A stretch of DNA of 64,000 bases from Bradyrhizobium sp. (GTDB taxonomy: Bacteria > Pseudomonadota > Alphaproteobacteria > Rhizobiales > Xanthobacteraceae), in NCBI RefSeq assembly GCF_016213215.1, contig NZ_JACRAW010000098.1, positions 62,001-126,000 on the forward strand, given 5' to 3'. This document shows, one piece after another, positions 1 through 8,802 of the stretch. The notes under the pieces are model-generated. The model saw nothing but the letters and a program-made list of their open reading frames with translations. It was not told the DNA's origin and did no database searches. The stretch's first letter is position 1. Every line of letters begins with the position of its first letter. Both the position numbers and the translations under genes were made by a program.

Positions 1-1
1 T

Positions 2-1420
2 CGCCTCGAAGAGATCTACGAGCGCAACACCCAATTCCTGCGCGACCGCTTCGAGGCCTATGCCAACGGCGAGGCGTTCACGACGCGCGTGCGCGCCACC
101 TATCCGGTCGTACGTATCACGACCTCGAACTACGTCCGGCTCGATTCGCGCCTTTCCTACGGTTTTGTCGCAAGGCCCGGCGTGCATGAGACCAGCATCA
201 CCCGGCCGGATCTTTTCCGGACCTATCTTACCGAGCAGATCGGGCTGTTGATCCAAAATCACGGCGTTGCGGTTGAAGTCGGCTTGTCGAACGAGCCGAT
301 CCCCATTCATTTCGCCTATCGTCGGGACATCAACGTTGAATCGGCCGTCTCCGCCGGCTCCAGCCCGATCCTCAGGCGATCATTGCGGGATGTGTTCGAC
401 ACGCCCGATCCCGCCATGATGGACGATGCGATCGCCGACGGCACGCTCGAGCTGCCGCCTGGAACGCCCGAGCCGCTCTCCCTGTTCCGTGCGACGCGCA
501 TCGATTACTCGCTGCGCCGGCTCTATCACTACACCGGCACCGATCCGGAGCACTTCCAGAATTTCGTGATTTTCACGAACTACCAGTTCTACGTCGATGC
601 ATTTGTGCAGTTGTGTCAGGAGCGGCTCGCCTCGGGTCAAATCGGTCCCGAAGCTTTCGTCGGCCCCGGCAATGTCGTGGTGCGCAGCGCCCGTCTTGGA
701 GGCGGCACGCGTGGGGTTGGCCCCGAGCGCACTCCGCAGATGCCGGCTTTTCATCTCGTCCAGCCGGGCTATCGAGGCACTACCCTGATCAACATCGGGA
801 CCGGTCCGTCGAATGCCCGCAACATCACCGACCATGTCGCCGTGCTGCGGCCGCATGCCTGGCTGATGCTGGGGCATTGCGCGGGCCTGAGAAGCACGCA
901 GCGGCTTGGCGATTACGTCCTCGCCCATGGTTACGTACGCGAGGACCACGTGCTCGACCGCGAGCTGCCGCTCTGGGTGCCGATACCGGCACTGGCCGAG
1001 ATGCAGGTCGCACTCGAGGAGGCGGTCGGCGAAATCACCGGGCTCACGGGTTTCGAACTGAAGCACCTGATGCGCACCGGAACCGTTGCGAGCGTCGACA
1101 ACCGCAATTGGGAGATCGGGGGCCCCGCAATCATCCAACGCCTGTCGCAGTCGCGCGCCATCGCCCTCGACATGGAGTCGGCGGCGATCGCCGCCAACGG
1201 CTTTCGCTTCCGCGTTCCCTACGGCACCCTGCTGTGCGTATCGGACAAGCCTCTTCATGGCGAAATCAAGCTCGCCGGCATGGCCAGCGAATTCTATCGG
1301 CAGCGCGTCGGCCAGCATCTCCAGATCGGCCTGAACGCGCTCGAAAAGCTCAAGGACCAGGAATCCGAACGCCTGCATTCGCGCAAGCTGCGAAGTTTCG
1401 CCGAAGTGGCGTTTCAGTAG
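2..1420 (+). CDS. amn: AMP nucleosidase, 5' end outside window
   Basis: Hydrolyses AMP to adenine and ribose 5-phosphate in the cytoplasm (purine salvage and adenylate balance). The reading frame is open from base 2, and the residues before the GTG at 89 (LEEIYERNTQFLRDRFEAY) are typical of the family's N-terminal region, so the start lies upstream of the window. About 473 residues are visible, against roughly 480-500 for the family. The C-terminal half carries the nucleoside-phosphorylase-like core, with a phosphate-binding-type segment INIGTGPSNARN and the late motif ALDMESAAIAANG, whose acidic residue is typical of nucleosidases. No operon partner is visible on this strand within 200 bp. 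The identification is firm; only the true start is unknown. Confidence 0.93.
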   Translation, partial: RLEEIYERNTQFLRDRFEAYANGEAFTTRVRATYPVVRITTSNYVRLDSRLSYGFVARPGVHETSITRPDLFRTYLTEQIGLLIQNHGVAVEVGLSNEPIPIHFAYRRDINVESAVSAGSSPILRRSLRDVFDTPDPAMMDDAIADGTLELPPGTPEPLSLFRATRIDYSLRRLYHYTGTDPEHFQNFVIFTNYQFYVDAFVQLCQERLASGQIGPEAFVGPGNVVVRSARLGGGTRGVGPERTPQMPAFHLVQPGYRGTTLINIGTGPSNARNITDHVAVLRPHAWLMLGHCAGLRSTQRLGDYVLAHGYVREDHVLDRELPLWVPIPALAEMQVALEEAVGEITGLTGFELKHLMRTGTVASVDNRNWEIGGPAIIQRLSQSRAIALDMESAAIAANGFRFRVPYGTLLCVSDKPLHGEIKLAGMASEFYRQRVGQHLQIGLNALEKLKDQESERLHSRKLRSFAEVAFQ

Positions 1421-1649
1421 ACCGGCCGCCGCGCCGTGATGGTCTCCCTGCGTCATCTTCCCCCTGTAAAGAGCGTCGATAATTGCGGATCCGATGACCG
1501 CCGACGAAAACCACCGCCGAAATGATCACCGCTTCTGCCGCGCGGTTCGCGAGTTCCACTTCACAAATCTCAACACATCACCGCCGCGCGATGGACAAGC
1601 CGCAACCGCGATTTCAGCGCAAAGGTGAACGAGGTTTGCAGTTCGATTC

Positions 1650-2237
1650 ATGTTCAAAGGCACGGGGTTATCGATCATGTTGAGTGCAGACGGCGACAAA
1701 CCGACCGGAAAGTCCGGGCAGCGGAACCGCAAGACCGGACAGCGGAGCCGCAAATCCGGCCAGCAGCAGAGCCCCAGTCCGGATGCATCGCAGGGCGCCA
1801 GCGCGGACCAACTGCAGAGCATCACCCCGGAGCCATCGCAGGGCGACCAGGCGCAGATCAGCGAACCGATGAGCGAGCAGATCAGCGCACCGACGGCCTC
1901 GGGTGAAAATACCCCGGCTGAGACGACGAACACCGAGGGCGCTCCAGTCGCCTTGGCCGCGCCGCCGGAAACCGTCCCGGTCAGCCTGCAGACCATCGCG
2001 AATGCCTACGGCGACTACAGCAGGAAGTCGCTCGAACAGACCAAGTCCTTTTTCGAGCAGATCGCGGGCGTGCGGTCGCTCGACAAGGCTCTTGAGCTTC
2101 AGGCCGATTTCGTCAGGCAGGCTTGCGACACGTTCGTGGCCGACGCGCACAAGATCCGTGAGCTCCACAAGGAACTGGGCAGACAGAATCTGCAGCGTCT
2201 GGAGGGCCTGGTGCCCGGGATGCCCAAAGCGCGCTGA
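1650..2237 (+). CDS. Phasin family protein with disordered N-terminus
   Basis: Predicted polyhydroxyalkanoate-granule surface protein. The C-terminal part (residues 110-190) is an amphipathic helical phasin region (YGDYSRKSLEQTKSFFEQI followed by LDKALELQADFVRQA), as in the phasin_2 family. The first 110 residues are low in complexity and rich in Gln, Ser, Pro and Ala, probably a disordered tail; family members often have a shorter N-terminus. ATG at 1650 is used here with a distant purine-rich stretch upstream; ATG at 1677 is an equally possible start. It stands alone, followed by a repeat-rich intergenic zone. The phasin assignment rests on the C-terminal pattern. Confidence 0.8.
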   Translation: MFKGTGLSIMLSADGDKPTGKSGQRNRKTGQRSRKSGQQQSPSPDASQGASADQLQSITPEPSQGDQAQISEPMSEQISAPTASGENTPAETTNTEGAPVALAAPPETVPVSLQTIANAYGDYSRKSLEQTKSFFEQIAGVRSLDKALELQADFVRQACDTFVADAHKIRELHKELGRQNLQRLEGLVPGMPKAR

Positions 2238-2255
2238 TCCAGTGCACCGAGGTTG

Positions 2256-2328
2256 CAGGAGGGGTTGAACGAAATGAAACCCATCACGCGGAAGAAGATG
2301 GGTTTCGCTGCGCTCTACCCATCCTGCG
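2256..2328. repeat. Palindromic intergenic repeat, family 1 copy
   Basis: Begins with gcagga and ends with tcctgc, and carries the core GGTTGAACGAAATGAAACCC. The same core recurs at 5676-5770 and, more degenerate, at 7671-7772. It lies just after the phasin stop and could fold in RNA, but there is no T-run. Confidence 0.6.
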
Positions 2329-2383
2329 CGCTGTTGCCCGGGTATGACGACTGAGGATTTGTCGCGCTCCTGCATCCGCATCG

Positions 2384-2467
2384 TCGTTGCGAGCGGAGCG
2401 AAGCAATCCAGAATGTCTTCGCTGCGGCAGTCTGGATTGCTTCGTCGCTTCGCTCCTCGCAATGACG
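2384..2467. repeat. Large inverted repeat, family 2
   Basis: Imperfect inverted repeat: the left arm near 2384-2412 reads CGTTGCGAGCGGAGCGAAGC and the right arm near 2430-2467 is its near complement, with a loop of about 15-20 bases. A decayed relative lies at 56805-56930 after the acyl-CoA dehydrogenase. The type is common between genes in Bradyrhizobium-like genomes (general knowledge, not searched). Confidence 0.6.
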
Positions 2468-2476
2468 CAATTGCCA

Positions 2477-2583
2477 ATTCCTCATCCTGAAGGAGCGCGA
2501 AGCGCGTCTCGAAGGATGACGGCCCCCGCTGGTGCCCCTCGCCCTTCGAGACGCCGCGCAAGCGCGGCTCCTCAGGGGTGAGG
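2477..2583. repeat. Inverted repeat, family 3
   Basis: Starts CTCATCCTGAAGGAGCGCG and closes with CGCGGCTCCTCAGGGGTGAG, with an inner complementary pair around GTCTCGAAGGATG and CCTTCGAGACGC. This is a nested palindromic intergenic repeat with no coding signal. Confidence 0.55.
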
Positions 2584-2698
2584 GTTAGACATTGTCGCTC
2601 GCGGTAACATTCGTACAATTCGCAAACACGACTTCGCGTTCTCGCGGCATGTTCTGCCCGAGGTTTGCTGCACTTTCCCGCCCGCTTCAATGAAGAGG

Positions 2699-2799
2699 GC
2701 GCAGGGAAGGCCGGGTGCCGGCTGGCACCCGCGGTCCGTGCGCAAGACGCACACGGCTTGGACCACAGTGCAGCCGGAGCAACCCGGCCTTCCCTGCGC
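2699..2799. repeat. Multi-stem structured element, 18-bp perfect arms
   Basis: The arms GCGCAGGGAAGGCCGGGT (2699-2716) and its exact complement (2782-2799) enclose 65 bases that contain further complementary pairs: 2733-2737 with 2759-2763, 2738-2742 with 2748-2752, and an alternative hairpin at 2713-2730. Together they allow a branched RNA fold. No convincing coding sequence uses the element or the stretch 2800-3300 that follows; that stretch holds GC-rich sequence with no recognisable gene. Confidence 0.55.
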
Positions 2800-3302
2800 G
2801 GATGGTTTTAACGGCTTATGTCGTGATCTCCCCGGTGAGACGAGCTCTATTGCCACCGTCGCCGCGCGGATATTCAGCACCTCACACCCGGTCGGGGTGA
2901 GCGCCTCCGCGGACTTGACGCCAGCTTCGGGCGCCAGGACCACACGATTTAGCCGTCCGCGCACGTCCCCGCCCGGCGTTCGAGGGCTGGCGTGTGCTCA
3001 CCCTCGAAGCCTTAAGCGAAGACGCTTTCAGCGCCGTTCGTCCCCGCGAAAGCCTTGCTCACGGACTTGAGGCCCGCCCTGCAACGCTCCTCGCGCACGA
3101 CGCAGTCGCGTCCACCGCATCCCAACCCGCGCTTCTGACGACTCGCGAACCGCCCCTCGTATCGGGTGAGACAGATCGCATATACGCCAATTCCGAATTC
3201 TGGAAAAGCGAAATATTTTCGTCGACCGGGCTTGACAGGTTTTGCGGTGATTTGCCTGTCGAGCATGGTGCACCGCGGAGCGGATACTTGTCGCGTCAGG
3301 CG

Positions 3303-3695
3303 TCAGGGATTCCACCCGCCGCTGCCGTAGGAGCGCGTCATGACCTCGAGCAGATGGCCGCTTGGATCTTCGAAATAGAGGCCCCGTCCGTTGTCGTGAC
3401 GATTGATCTCACCCTTCTTGGTGCGGCCCGGATCGGCCCAGTAGGCCAGTCCGCGCTCCCGAAGGCGCGCGAAGATCTGGTCAAACTCCGCTTCGCTCAC
3501 CAGGAAAGCATAGTGCTGTTTCCTGATGTCCTCTTCGGCGTCCATGAAATCAACGTTGACGCCGTTGGCCGTTGCGACGACCTGGAAGGGGCCCCATTTT
3601 CGCGGCGGCTCCAGGTTCAGGATGTCGGCAAGAAACGTGGCAGAAGCCTTGCTGTCGCGCGACCAGACGATGGTATGGTTGAATTCGACGCTCAT
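3303..3695 (-). CDS. VOC (glyoxalase/bleomycin-resistance) superfamily protein
   Basis: A 130-residue protein with the paired beta-alpha-beta-beta-beta fold of the vicinal oxygen chelate superfamily. It shows FNHTIVWSRD near the start, the mid-protein HYAFLVSE, and the C-terminal GRGLYFEDPSGHLLEVMTR with the glutamate typical of a metal ligand. The substrate is unknown; relatives include glyoxalase-like and dioxygenase-like proteins. The start at 3695 is chosen because CCAAGGAGGTGG sits just upstream as a strong ribosome binding site, although the frame stays open to 3785. No operon partner. Confidence 0.82.
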   Translation of the reverse strand: MSVEFNHTIVWSRDSKASATFLADILNLEPPRKWGPFQVVATANGVNVDFMDAEEDIRKQHYAFLVSEAEFDQIFARLRERGLAYWADPGRTKKGEINRHDNGRGLYFEDPSGHLLEVMTRSYGSGGWNP

Positions 3696-4206
3696 GCTCC
3701 ACCTCCTTGGTTGCCATGGTCGGGATAGCGGTTCAGGAGCCCCCGACAGCCGCCATGCACAGCCGCCACTCAAAGCATCGCGCACTCGGAACCGTTTGCC
3801 TGACGGTCCTTGCTACGAAAGCAACGAGAGCAGCCGCTGCGAAATCAGGAAATGGGATCGGTGGCGCCCATGCATCAGGACCACATCACCGTGTTCAGGA
3901 AAATGTGTTTGCGGAGGATGGCCCGATCAACCCGGTGGCGGGTGTAATTCGAATTCTGCTTGCCCCAGGCTTTGGCTTCAAGACAGCAGCGATGGAGGCC
4001 CTTTGGCGCCCAGTACCGGACGAGTGTGGCTGCGTGCCGCGCAGAAGATGAACATCAAGAATCGCGCTCAACATCGTGGCGCCGTTCAATTCTGAACAAC
4101 CATTCAGGCACCTGTCGGATTCTTAATGTCGCGCGCTGGAACAGGCCGATCGCGTTTCCGTTATCATCCCACACAAGTGGAACTCGGAGTAATGGGGAGT
4201 AATGGA
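3696..4206. other. Gene-poor stretch
   Basis: About 510 bases between the VOC gene (leftward) and the small exported protein (rightward). No reading frame here has a ribosome binding site or family resemblance. The promoters of both flanking genes presumably lie here. Confidence 0.5.
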
Positions 4207-4530
4207 ATGAAGAACTTGGTTGTTGCGGTGGCTGTGGGCGCCGCGGCGCTCGCCGGTGGATCTGCGGCGAACGCGGCGACGATCGACAGCAAGGCGAAGC
4301 CGGGCATGCAAGCCAGCGAATCGACGGACTTCAGTTCGCACAGACGGCATGGTTACCGGCATGGCTATTACCGGCCCTACAGGAGCTACGGCGGCTACTA
4401 CCGGCCCTACAGGAGCTACGGCTACTACAACCGGCCATACGGCGGCTACTATGGTGGTGGACCGTATGGATATTATGGCGGAGGACCGGGGATCAGCTTC
4501 AGCTTCGGCAGCGGCGGCTACCGCTGGTAA
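4207..4530 (+). CDS. Small exported Gly/Tyr/Arg-rich protein
   Basis: A 107-residue protein with a Sec signal peptide (MKNLVVAVAVGAAALAGGSA, cleavage near ANAA) and a mature part dominated by Gly, Tyr, Arg and Pro. That part holds two tandem YYRPYRSYGG-type units, YNRPYGGYYGG, and a C-terminal serine/glycine stretch. ATG at 4207 is preferred over upstream in-frame starts because it begins the signal peptide and has GGGGAG upstream. Such short exported proteins are common in rhizobia; the function is unknown. A strong terminator follows at once, so it is a single-gene unit. Confidence 0.72.
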   Translation: MKNLVVAVAVGAAALAGGSAANAATIDSKAKPGMQASESTDFSSHRRHGYRHGYYRPYRSYGGYYRPYRSYGYYNRPYGGYYGGGPYGYYGGGPGISFSFGSGGYRW

Positions 4531-4547
4531 ACAACGACGACAAAGGA

Positions 4548-4571
4548 GCCCGCAGCGATGCGGGCTTTTTC
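4548..4571 (+). terminator. Rho-independent terminator
   Basis: Perfect 7-bp stem GCCCGCA / TGCGGGC with a 4-base loop, followed by TTTTT, 18 bases after the stop of the Gly/Tyr-rich protein gene. Confidence 0.88.
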
Positions 4572-4677
4572 TTTGGCCGCGTTCTATTCGGCGACCCGCC
4601 CGCGCGCCTGTTGGGCCGTCAGCAAGGCATCAACGCATCCTGCACACTTCGGGCGACCTGCGCCCGCGGCAAGGTCA

Positions 4678-5562
4678 TCAGACCGCGGCGCTGGCGATTT
4701 CGTCGGGCAGTCCGAGGAATGAACGGACCAGCCTGAGGACCTCATCAGGCTTGTCGTGATGAAGCCAGTGCCCTGCACCCGACACGGTTTCTGCTCGCGC
4801 CTGTTTGAAATAGTTCGCCACTCCCCTGGCTTCGGCATCGCCGAGAAAGCTCTCGTTCGCACTCAGCAGCAGCGTGGGGCAGGTGATGCGTGACCACAGC
4901 GCAAAATGATCTTCCGGCCAGAGCCGGTGGGGCGCCATTGCCCGCTGGTATGGATCGAATTTCCAGCTGTAGGTCCCGTCCGCGTTTTGCCTGACGCCAT
5001 GATTGGCGAGATGCAGGGCCAGTTCGGGGGTCAGGCGCTTGTTGTGCGCCGACATTTGCGCGGCCGCTTCCGCGACGGTGCGATAGCAGCGAGGCTTTCG
5101 CTCTTCGAGTCCGTCGAGCTGGGAAATCCACTTCGCAATACGTTCGTGCGTCGGCGCCTTCTGCGTATTCGGGGAGACGACTACACCGTCAAGAACGACC
5201 AGACTCGACACCTTGTCCGGGAAGGTGCCTGCGAAGGCAAGCCCAATCATGCCGCCCATCGAGTGGCCGACCATTGCAGCTTCGTTCGCTCCGGTGAGGC
5301 GCACCAAACGCGCCAGGTCGTAGACGTATTCGGGCAGGCTGTAGCTGCCGCCGTTCGTCCACTCCGAGTCTCCGTGACCACGAAGGTCGGGCGCCAGCAC
5401 GTGATAGTGACGCCGCAGCGATCGGGCGATCAGGTCCCAGCTACGGCAATGATCGCGACCACCATGGATCAGTATCAGGGGCGGCGCTGCATCGTTACCC
5501 CAGTCGGCATAATGCAAATGCAAGCCTTGGGATTCGTAGTATCGACTTTGCGGACCGGGCAT
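4678..5562 (-). CDS. Alpha/beta hydrolase
   Basis: A 294-residue alpha/beta-fold hydrolase. LILIHGGRDHCRSW (from about 29) forms the oxyanion-hole region, GHSMGG (99-104) holds the nucleophile Ser101, and GAGHWLHHDKP near 268 supplies the histidine. An acidic residue is expected on the strand before LLLSANESFL. The length and cap region fit epoxide-hydrolase or ester-hydrolase-like members, but the substrate cannot be told. No signal peptide, so cytoplasmic. It is monocistronic. Confidence 0.85.
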   Translation of the reverse strand: MPGPQSRYYESQGLHLHYADWGNDAAPPLILIHGGRDHCRSWDLIARSLRRHYHVLAPDLRGHGDSEWTNGGSYSLPEYVYDLARLVRLTGANEAAMVGHSMGGMIGLAFAGTFPDKVSSLVVLDGVVVSPNTQKAPTHERIAKWISQLDGLEERKPRCYRTVAEAAAQMSAHNKRLTPELALHLANHGVRQNADGTYSWKFDPYQRAMAPHRLWPEDHFALWSRITCPTLLLSANESFLGDAEARGVANYFKQARAETVSGAGHWLHHDKPDEVLRLVRSFLGLPDEIASAAV

Positions 5563-5675
5563 TGGTGCAATGACTCAGTTTCGTATGGGCGCGATTCGGG
5601 TGCATACCGACTAAAACCACCCTATCAACGGATCATGCGCTCGGGCCAGAGCCGAAGTCCGCTTCGGTCAGCTCG

Positions 5676-5770
5676 CAGGATGGGTTGAACGAAGTGAAAC
5701 CCATCACCTGGGTTCGCTTGGCTCGACCCACCCCACGGTCATGAGAAGCAGCTCAGTGGGGGCCGCATCA
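5676..5770. repeat. Intergenic repeat, family 1 copy
   Basis: Carries the GGGTTGAACGAAGTGAAACC core and then GGCTCGACCCACCCC and GGTCATGAGAAGCAG. The second half recurs almost identically at about 7715-7772. The two copies lie in direct orientation on either side of the CHRD-RTX gene. Confidence 0.65.
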
Positions 5771-5805
5771 CAGGCGGGCCGGAGATCCGGCCCGCCTGCG
5801 CGACC

Positions 5806-7044
5806 TCAAGCGGTCACGAGGAAATCCGCGGCGTCAAACTCGTTCGGAAGGCGACCCAGGAATAGCACCTGACTGCCCCCACCGAGAGCAAGGGTGGCGC
5901 CCGAAGGTGCCGCGCTCAGATTGTCCAGCGGGTCGAATTCGGCGCCAAAGCCATCCAACACCACGAGGTCCTGCGTTACGTCGAAGTCGACGATGAGATC
6001 ATTGCCTGGTTCAGACTCGCGAAAGACAAACTGATCAGCCCCACCGAAACCGGCGAGGTTGTCGTCGCCGGGGCCGCCTTCGATCGTATCATCGGCATTG
6101 CCGCCGATGATGGTGTCATTGCCGCCGTCTCCGAACAGGCGGTCGGGCGCGTGGTCCGCCAACTGCTGGTTGGCGACCGCCCGGATGAGGTCGTCACCCG
6201 CACCCCCAAAGATCGTGTCGGCGGCAACGTCGCCGCCGCGCAGCGTGTCATTCCCGGCGCCCCCAAACACGACATCGCCCGTAGGGTCGTTCCAGGCGAT
6301 GAAGTCATCGCCGGCACCGCCGAAGACCGTATCCTTTCCGGCCATGCCGCCAACCGTGTCGTTGCCGCGACCGCCGAAAACCAGGTCATCGCCGGCGCCC
6401 GTATTGATATCGTCGTCTCCCTTGCCGCCCCTGATAATGTCGTCGCCGGCGCCACCTTCAAGTCTGTCGTTCCCGGCAAGGCCGCGGATGATATCATTGC
6501 CGCCGAGCCCGGGAAGAAAATCGTCGCCCTGCGTTCCGACGACGACGTTGTCGTTGTCATCTGCGATCGCGATCAACTGACCCCGGATCTCGCCTCCTTG
6601 GAATTGATTGGTATGGACGTTGAAATAGATTGGGATCTCCGATCCCACCGGAGCCGAGCCGAATTCGTCGGCGAAGTTGGTGATTGAAACGCTGGCGGGG
6701 TCCGTCGTCTCCCATCGACCACTTACCGTCCAGGAGCCATCCGCATTCAGGGCGATGTTGAGATCATCGCCGTCCTGGGCGGGGTTGATCTGCCCGAAGA
6801 CAACGGGCCCGTTTGCTCCCCGCACTTGATTGTGAAAATGCGTGGAGGTGACGTCGTCCAGGGGCGACGGCGTCTGGGCGGGACCACCCGTAACGGGGCC
6901 ATAATCGACCCCCTCGATTTGAAACGTATAGCTCGCGGCAACTTCCGTGCTGTCAAAGATGACGGTGCCGAGACCGCTTGCAGTCGAGTTGTTCGGGGGG
7001 ACTTCCTGAGTGCCTTCGAGAACCACGCGGAACGCTGTGGACAT
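5806..7044 (-). CDS. Secreted CHRD-domain protein with RTX calcium-binding repeats
   Basis: A 412-residue protein with two parts. Residues 1-160 are a CHRD domain (FRVVLEGTQEVPPNNS, then STHFHNQVRG and a closing GGEIRGQLIA), a fold known from chordin and from many bacterial extracellular proteins. Residues about 170-350 carry many RTX nonapeptides of the type GGxGxDxx (for example GGAGDDIIRGGKGDDDI), which bind calcium after export. There is no N-terminal signal peptide, and the C-terminus ends in a short hydrophobic tail, as expected of a type I secretion substrate. No exporter is adjacent; the type I genes at 59-62 kb are far away and may serve other proteins. Confidence 0.88.
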   Translation of the reverse strand: MSTAFRVVLEGTQEVPPNNSTASGLGTVIFDSTEVAASYTFQIEGVDYGPVTGGPAQTPSPLDDVTSTHFHNQVRGANGPVVFGQINPAQDGDDLNIALNADGSWTVSGRWETTDPASVSITNFADEFGSAPVGSEIPIYFNVHTNQFQGGEIRGQLIAIADDNDNVVVGTQGDDFLPGLGGNDIIRGLAGNDRLEGGAGDDIIRGGKGDDDINTGAGDDLVFGGRGNDTVGGMAGKDTVFGGAGDDFIAWNDPTGDVVFGGAGNDTLRGGDVAADTIFGGAGDDLIRAVANQQLADHAPDRLFGDGGNDTIIGGNADDTIEGGPGDDNLAGFGGADQFVFRESEPGNDLIVDFDVTQDLVVLDGFGAEFDPLDNLSAAPSGATLALGGGSQVLFLGRLPNEFDAADFLVTA

Positions 7045-7926
7045 GCGAGCCTCCTGTGCTCTTTGCTCAGCAGGTCTTGGCGGCCAGCGATGCCGGCGTG
7101 CAGGCGTGGCAGGTGTTGTACCCGGCTCGGGCCGGCATGGATCAGGCGCCGCGTCGCTCCGCTTCGACTATCGCGGAATCGGCGCGCTATCCTTCTCGCT
7201 GCATTTCGGCCGAGGACAAGGGATCGCTGGATCGCGCCAACCTGGGTTCCCCGCCGTAGACCATCGACTGGGCGTTATTGTGATTTGCTTGTTGCGATCG
7301 ACGCATTGTGATCGAGGCCATCTTCGGATGCCGAAGCTGAAATTGCGCTCGGCTCCAACTTCCGTGTGCATCTCGATCGCGCCTGTCCTTGGTACCATCA
7401 GTTCCGATCGCCATGTCGGCTCGAGCAGATGTGGAACTTCAGGAGGGCTTTCGCGCCCCCGCAGCTAACCCCCTCGCCGCAGCCGTCAGCGATCCGAATG
7501 TGAAGATGGTCGCGATCCATCCGATTGGCGCCAGGAGAGGCGACATGATCTTCCCGCCCTGTTGGCCCGACGAGCCCGATTTCGTTCGGCCATCTCTTGC
7601 CGACCTGCTGAAGGCGGGCACGCCGTCATTTGACAAACGAAGGGAGCGACCGCCGCGCGTTTCGCGCAGCAGTGAACGAATCGGACCCCATCACGCGGAC
7701 GTGGTGGGTGGCATGGCTCGACCCACCCCAACGAACCATGGTCATGAGAAGCAGTCTCAGTGGTGCCGCATCGCAGCCGAAAGGGTCCAGAACAGCTCTC
7801 GAAAGTGAACCTGCACGCCGCCGGGCGCGACCCTGTAGCGGGGGTGCGGAGCCGTCTCAGCGCCGCGCATCCGGAAAGCAACCGGCAGCCAGTCCATCAA
7901 GCGGCACGCCTGGCGAGGCAGATCAA
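7045..7926. other. Gene-poor stretch
   Basis: About 880 bases upstream of both the CHRD-RTX gene and the DUF4349 gene. Several open frames exist but none shows family resemblance or a good start. It contains the repeat copy at 7671-7772. Confidence 0.5.
7671..7772. repeat. Intergenic repeat, family 1 copy (degenerate left half)
   Basis: Reads AGTGAACGAATCGGACCCC, then GGCTCGACCCACCCCA and GGTCATGAGAAGCAGTCTCA. The right half closely matches 5727-5770. Confidence 0.6.
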
Positions 7927-8802
7927 ATGGTGAGAATCGAGAAGTTCAAACTCTGGCACGCCGGCGTCGCGGCGATATTGGTCTTCATGGCCTTGTTCGG
8001 TTTTCGTCTATGGGTTCTTTCGAACGGAGCTACGCCTGCAGACGGTTCGAGGAGGCTGGCCGTCGAATTCGAGACAAAGCAGCGAAACTACGCGTCGGTG
8101 AAATTCAAGGGCGAGGCACCCGCGGCTCCCGCAGTGCCCGCGGGGATCGGCTTACAGCAGAAATACGAAAGAATTGCCTCTGTCGGCGCGGCGAGCTCAT
8201 CGTTCGAGCAGGATCGTCAAAAGGCGAACGATGAGATCAAGACGCACGCGGCGCTGGTACAGTTCGAGATGATGTCGGGCTTGCCCGGCAATCGCGATCT
8301 GCAGCTTGGCATCGGTGTGCCGCCGGACCGTTTTGACGAGCTGTTGTCCGCGATGCGCGCTATCGGGACGACGACCTCGTTCAATGTCGTCAGGAACGAC
8401 AAGACCAACGAATACCTGAGACTAAGGGCGCATCGCGCGTCGCTCGAGGCCGCACGCACGCAACTGCAGAAGCTGCAGGCCGCGGGAGGGTCGATCGATG
8501 AGCGGCTGAACCTTCAAAATCGTCTGAGTGAGATTGAAGAGAAGATGCAGGAGCTGGGCGTGTCGCTGGGAGATTTCGACAGCAACAACGAGTTTGTTAC
8601 GATCAAATTCGGCCTGCGCGAGAAAACGATTGCTCGTCCGCGTGCATGGCGGTTTCTCGTGTTGAGCGCACTGGAGTGGACGGCCGGGGCTTATCTTGCC
8701 CTGGGCCTCGGCTTCCTCGGCATCGTCGCCGGGCTGTGGATATGCGTCGTACTTGTGAAATTCCTGATGAGCGTAACCCGTCCCGAGCGCCCGGCCGGAT
8801 GA
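7927..8802 (+). CDS. DUF4349-type membrane-anchored protein
   Basis: A 291-residue protein with an N-terminal transmembrane segment (about 12-32), a periplasmic alpha/beta and coiled-coil region (LEAARTQLQKLQA and LQNRLSEIEEKMQEL), and a C-terminal hydrophobic pair (about 240-285). This is the arrangement of the DUF4349 family, whose role is not established. ATG at 7927 is chosen because it starts the membrane anchor; the frame stays open far upstream through repeat sequence. No partner gene is adjacent. Confidence 0.72.
   Translation: MVRIEKFKLWHAGVAAILVFMALFGFRLWVLSNGATPADGSRRLAVEFETKQRNYASVKFKGEAPAAPAVPAGIGLQQKYERIASVGAASSSFEQDRQKANDEIKTHAALVQFEMMSGLPGNRDLQLGIGVPPDRFDELLSAMRAIGTTTSFNVVRNDKTNEYLRLRAHRASLEAARTQLQKLQAAGGSIDERLNLQNRLSEIEEKMQELGVSLGDFDSNNEFVTIKFGLREKTIARPRAWRFLVLSALEWTAGAYLALGLGFLGIVAGLWICVVLVKFLMSVTRPERPAG

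Noticed and set aside
380..1456. Long antisense open frame over amn
   Set aside because: It mirrors the codon structure of amn on the opposite strand, has no family resemblance, and is a usual by-product of high GC.
7389..7808. 139-residue frame upstream of the DUF4349 gene
   Set aside because: It runs through the 7671-7772 repeat and has neither family resemblance nor a good start.
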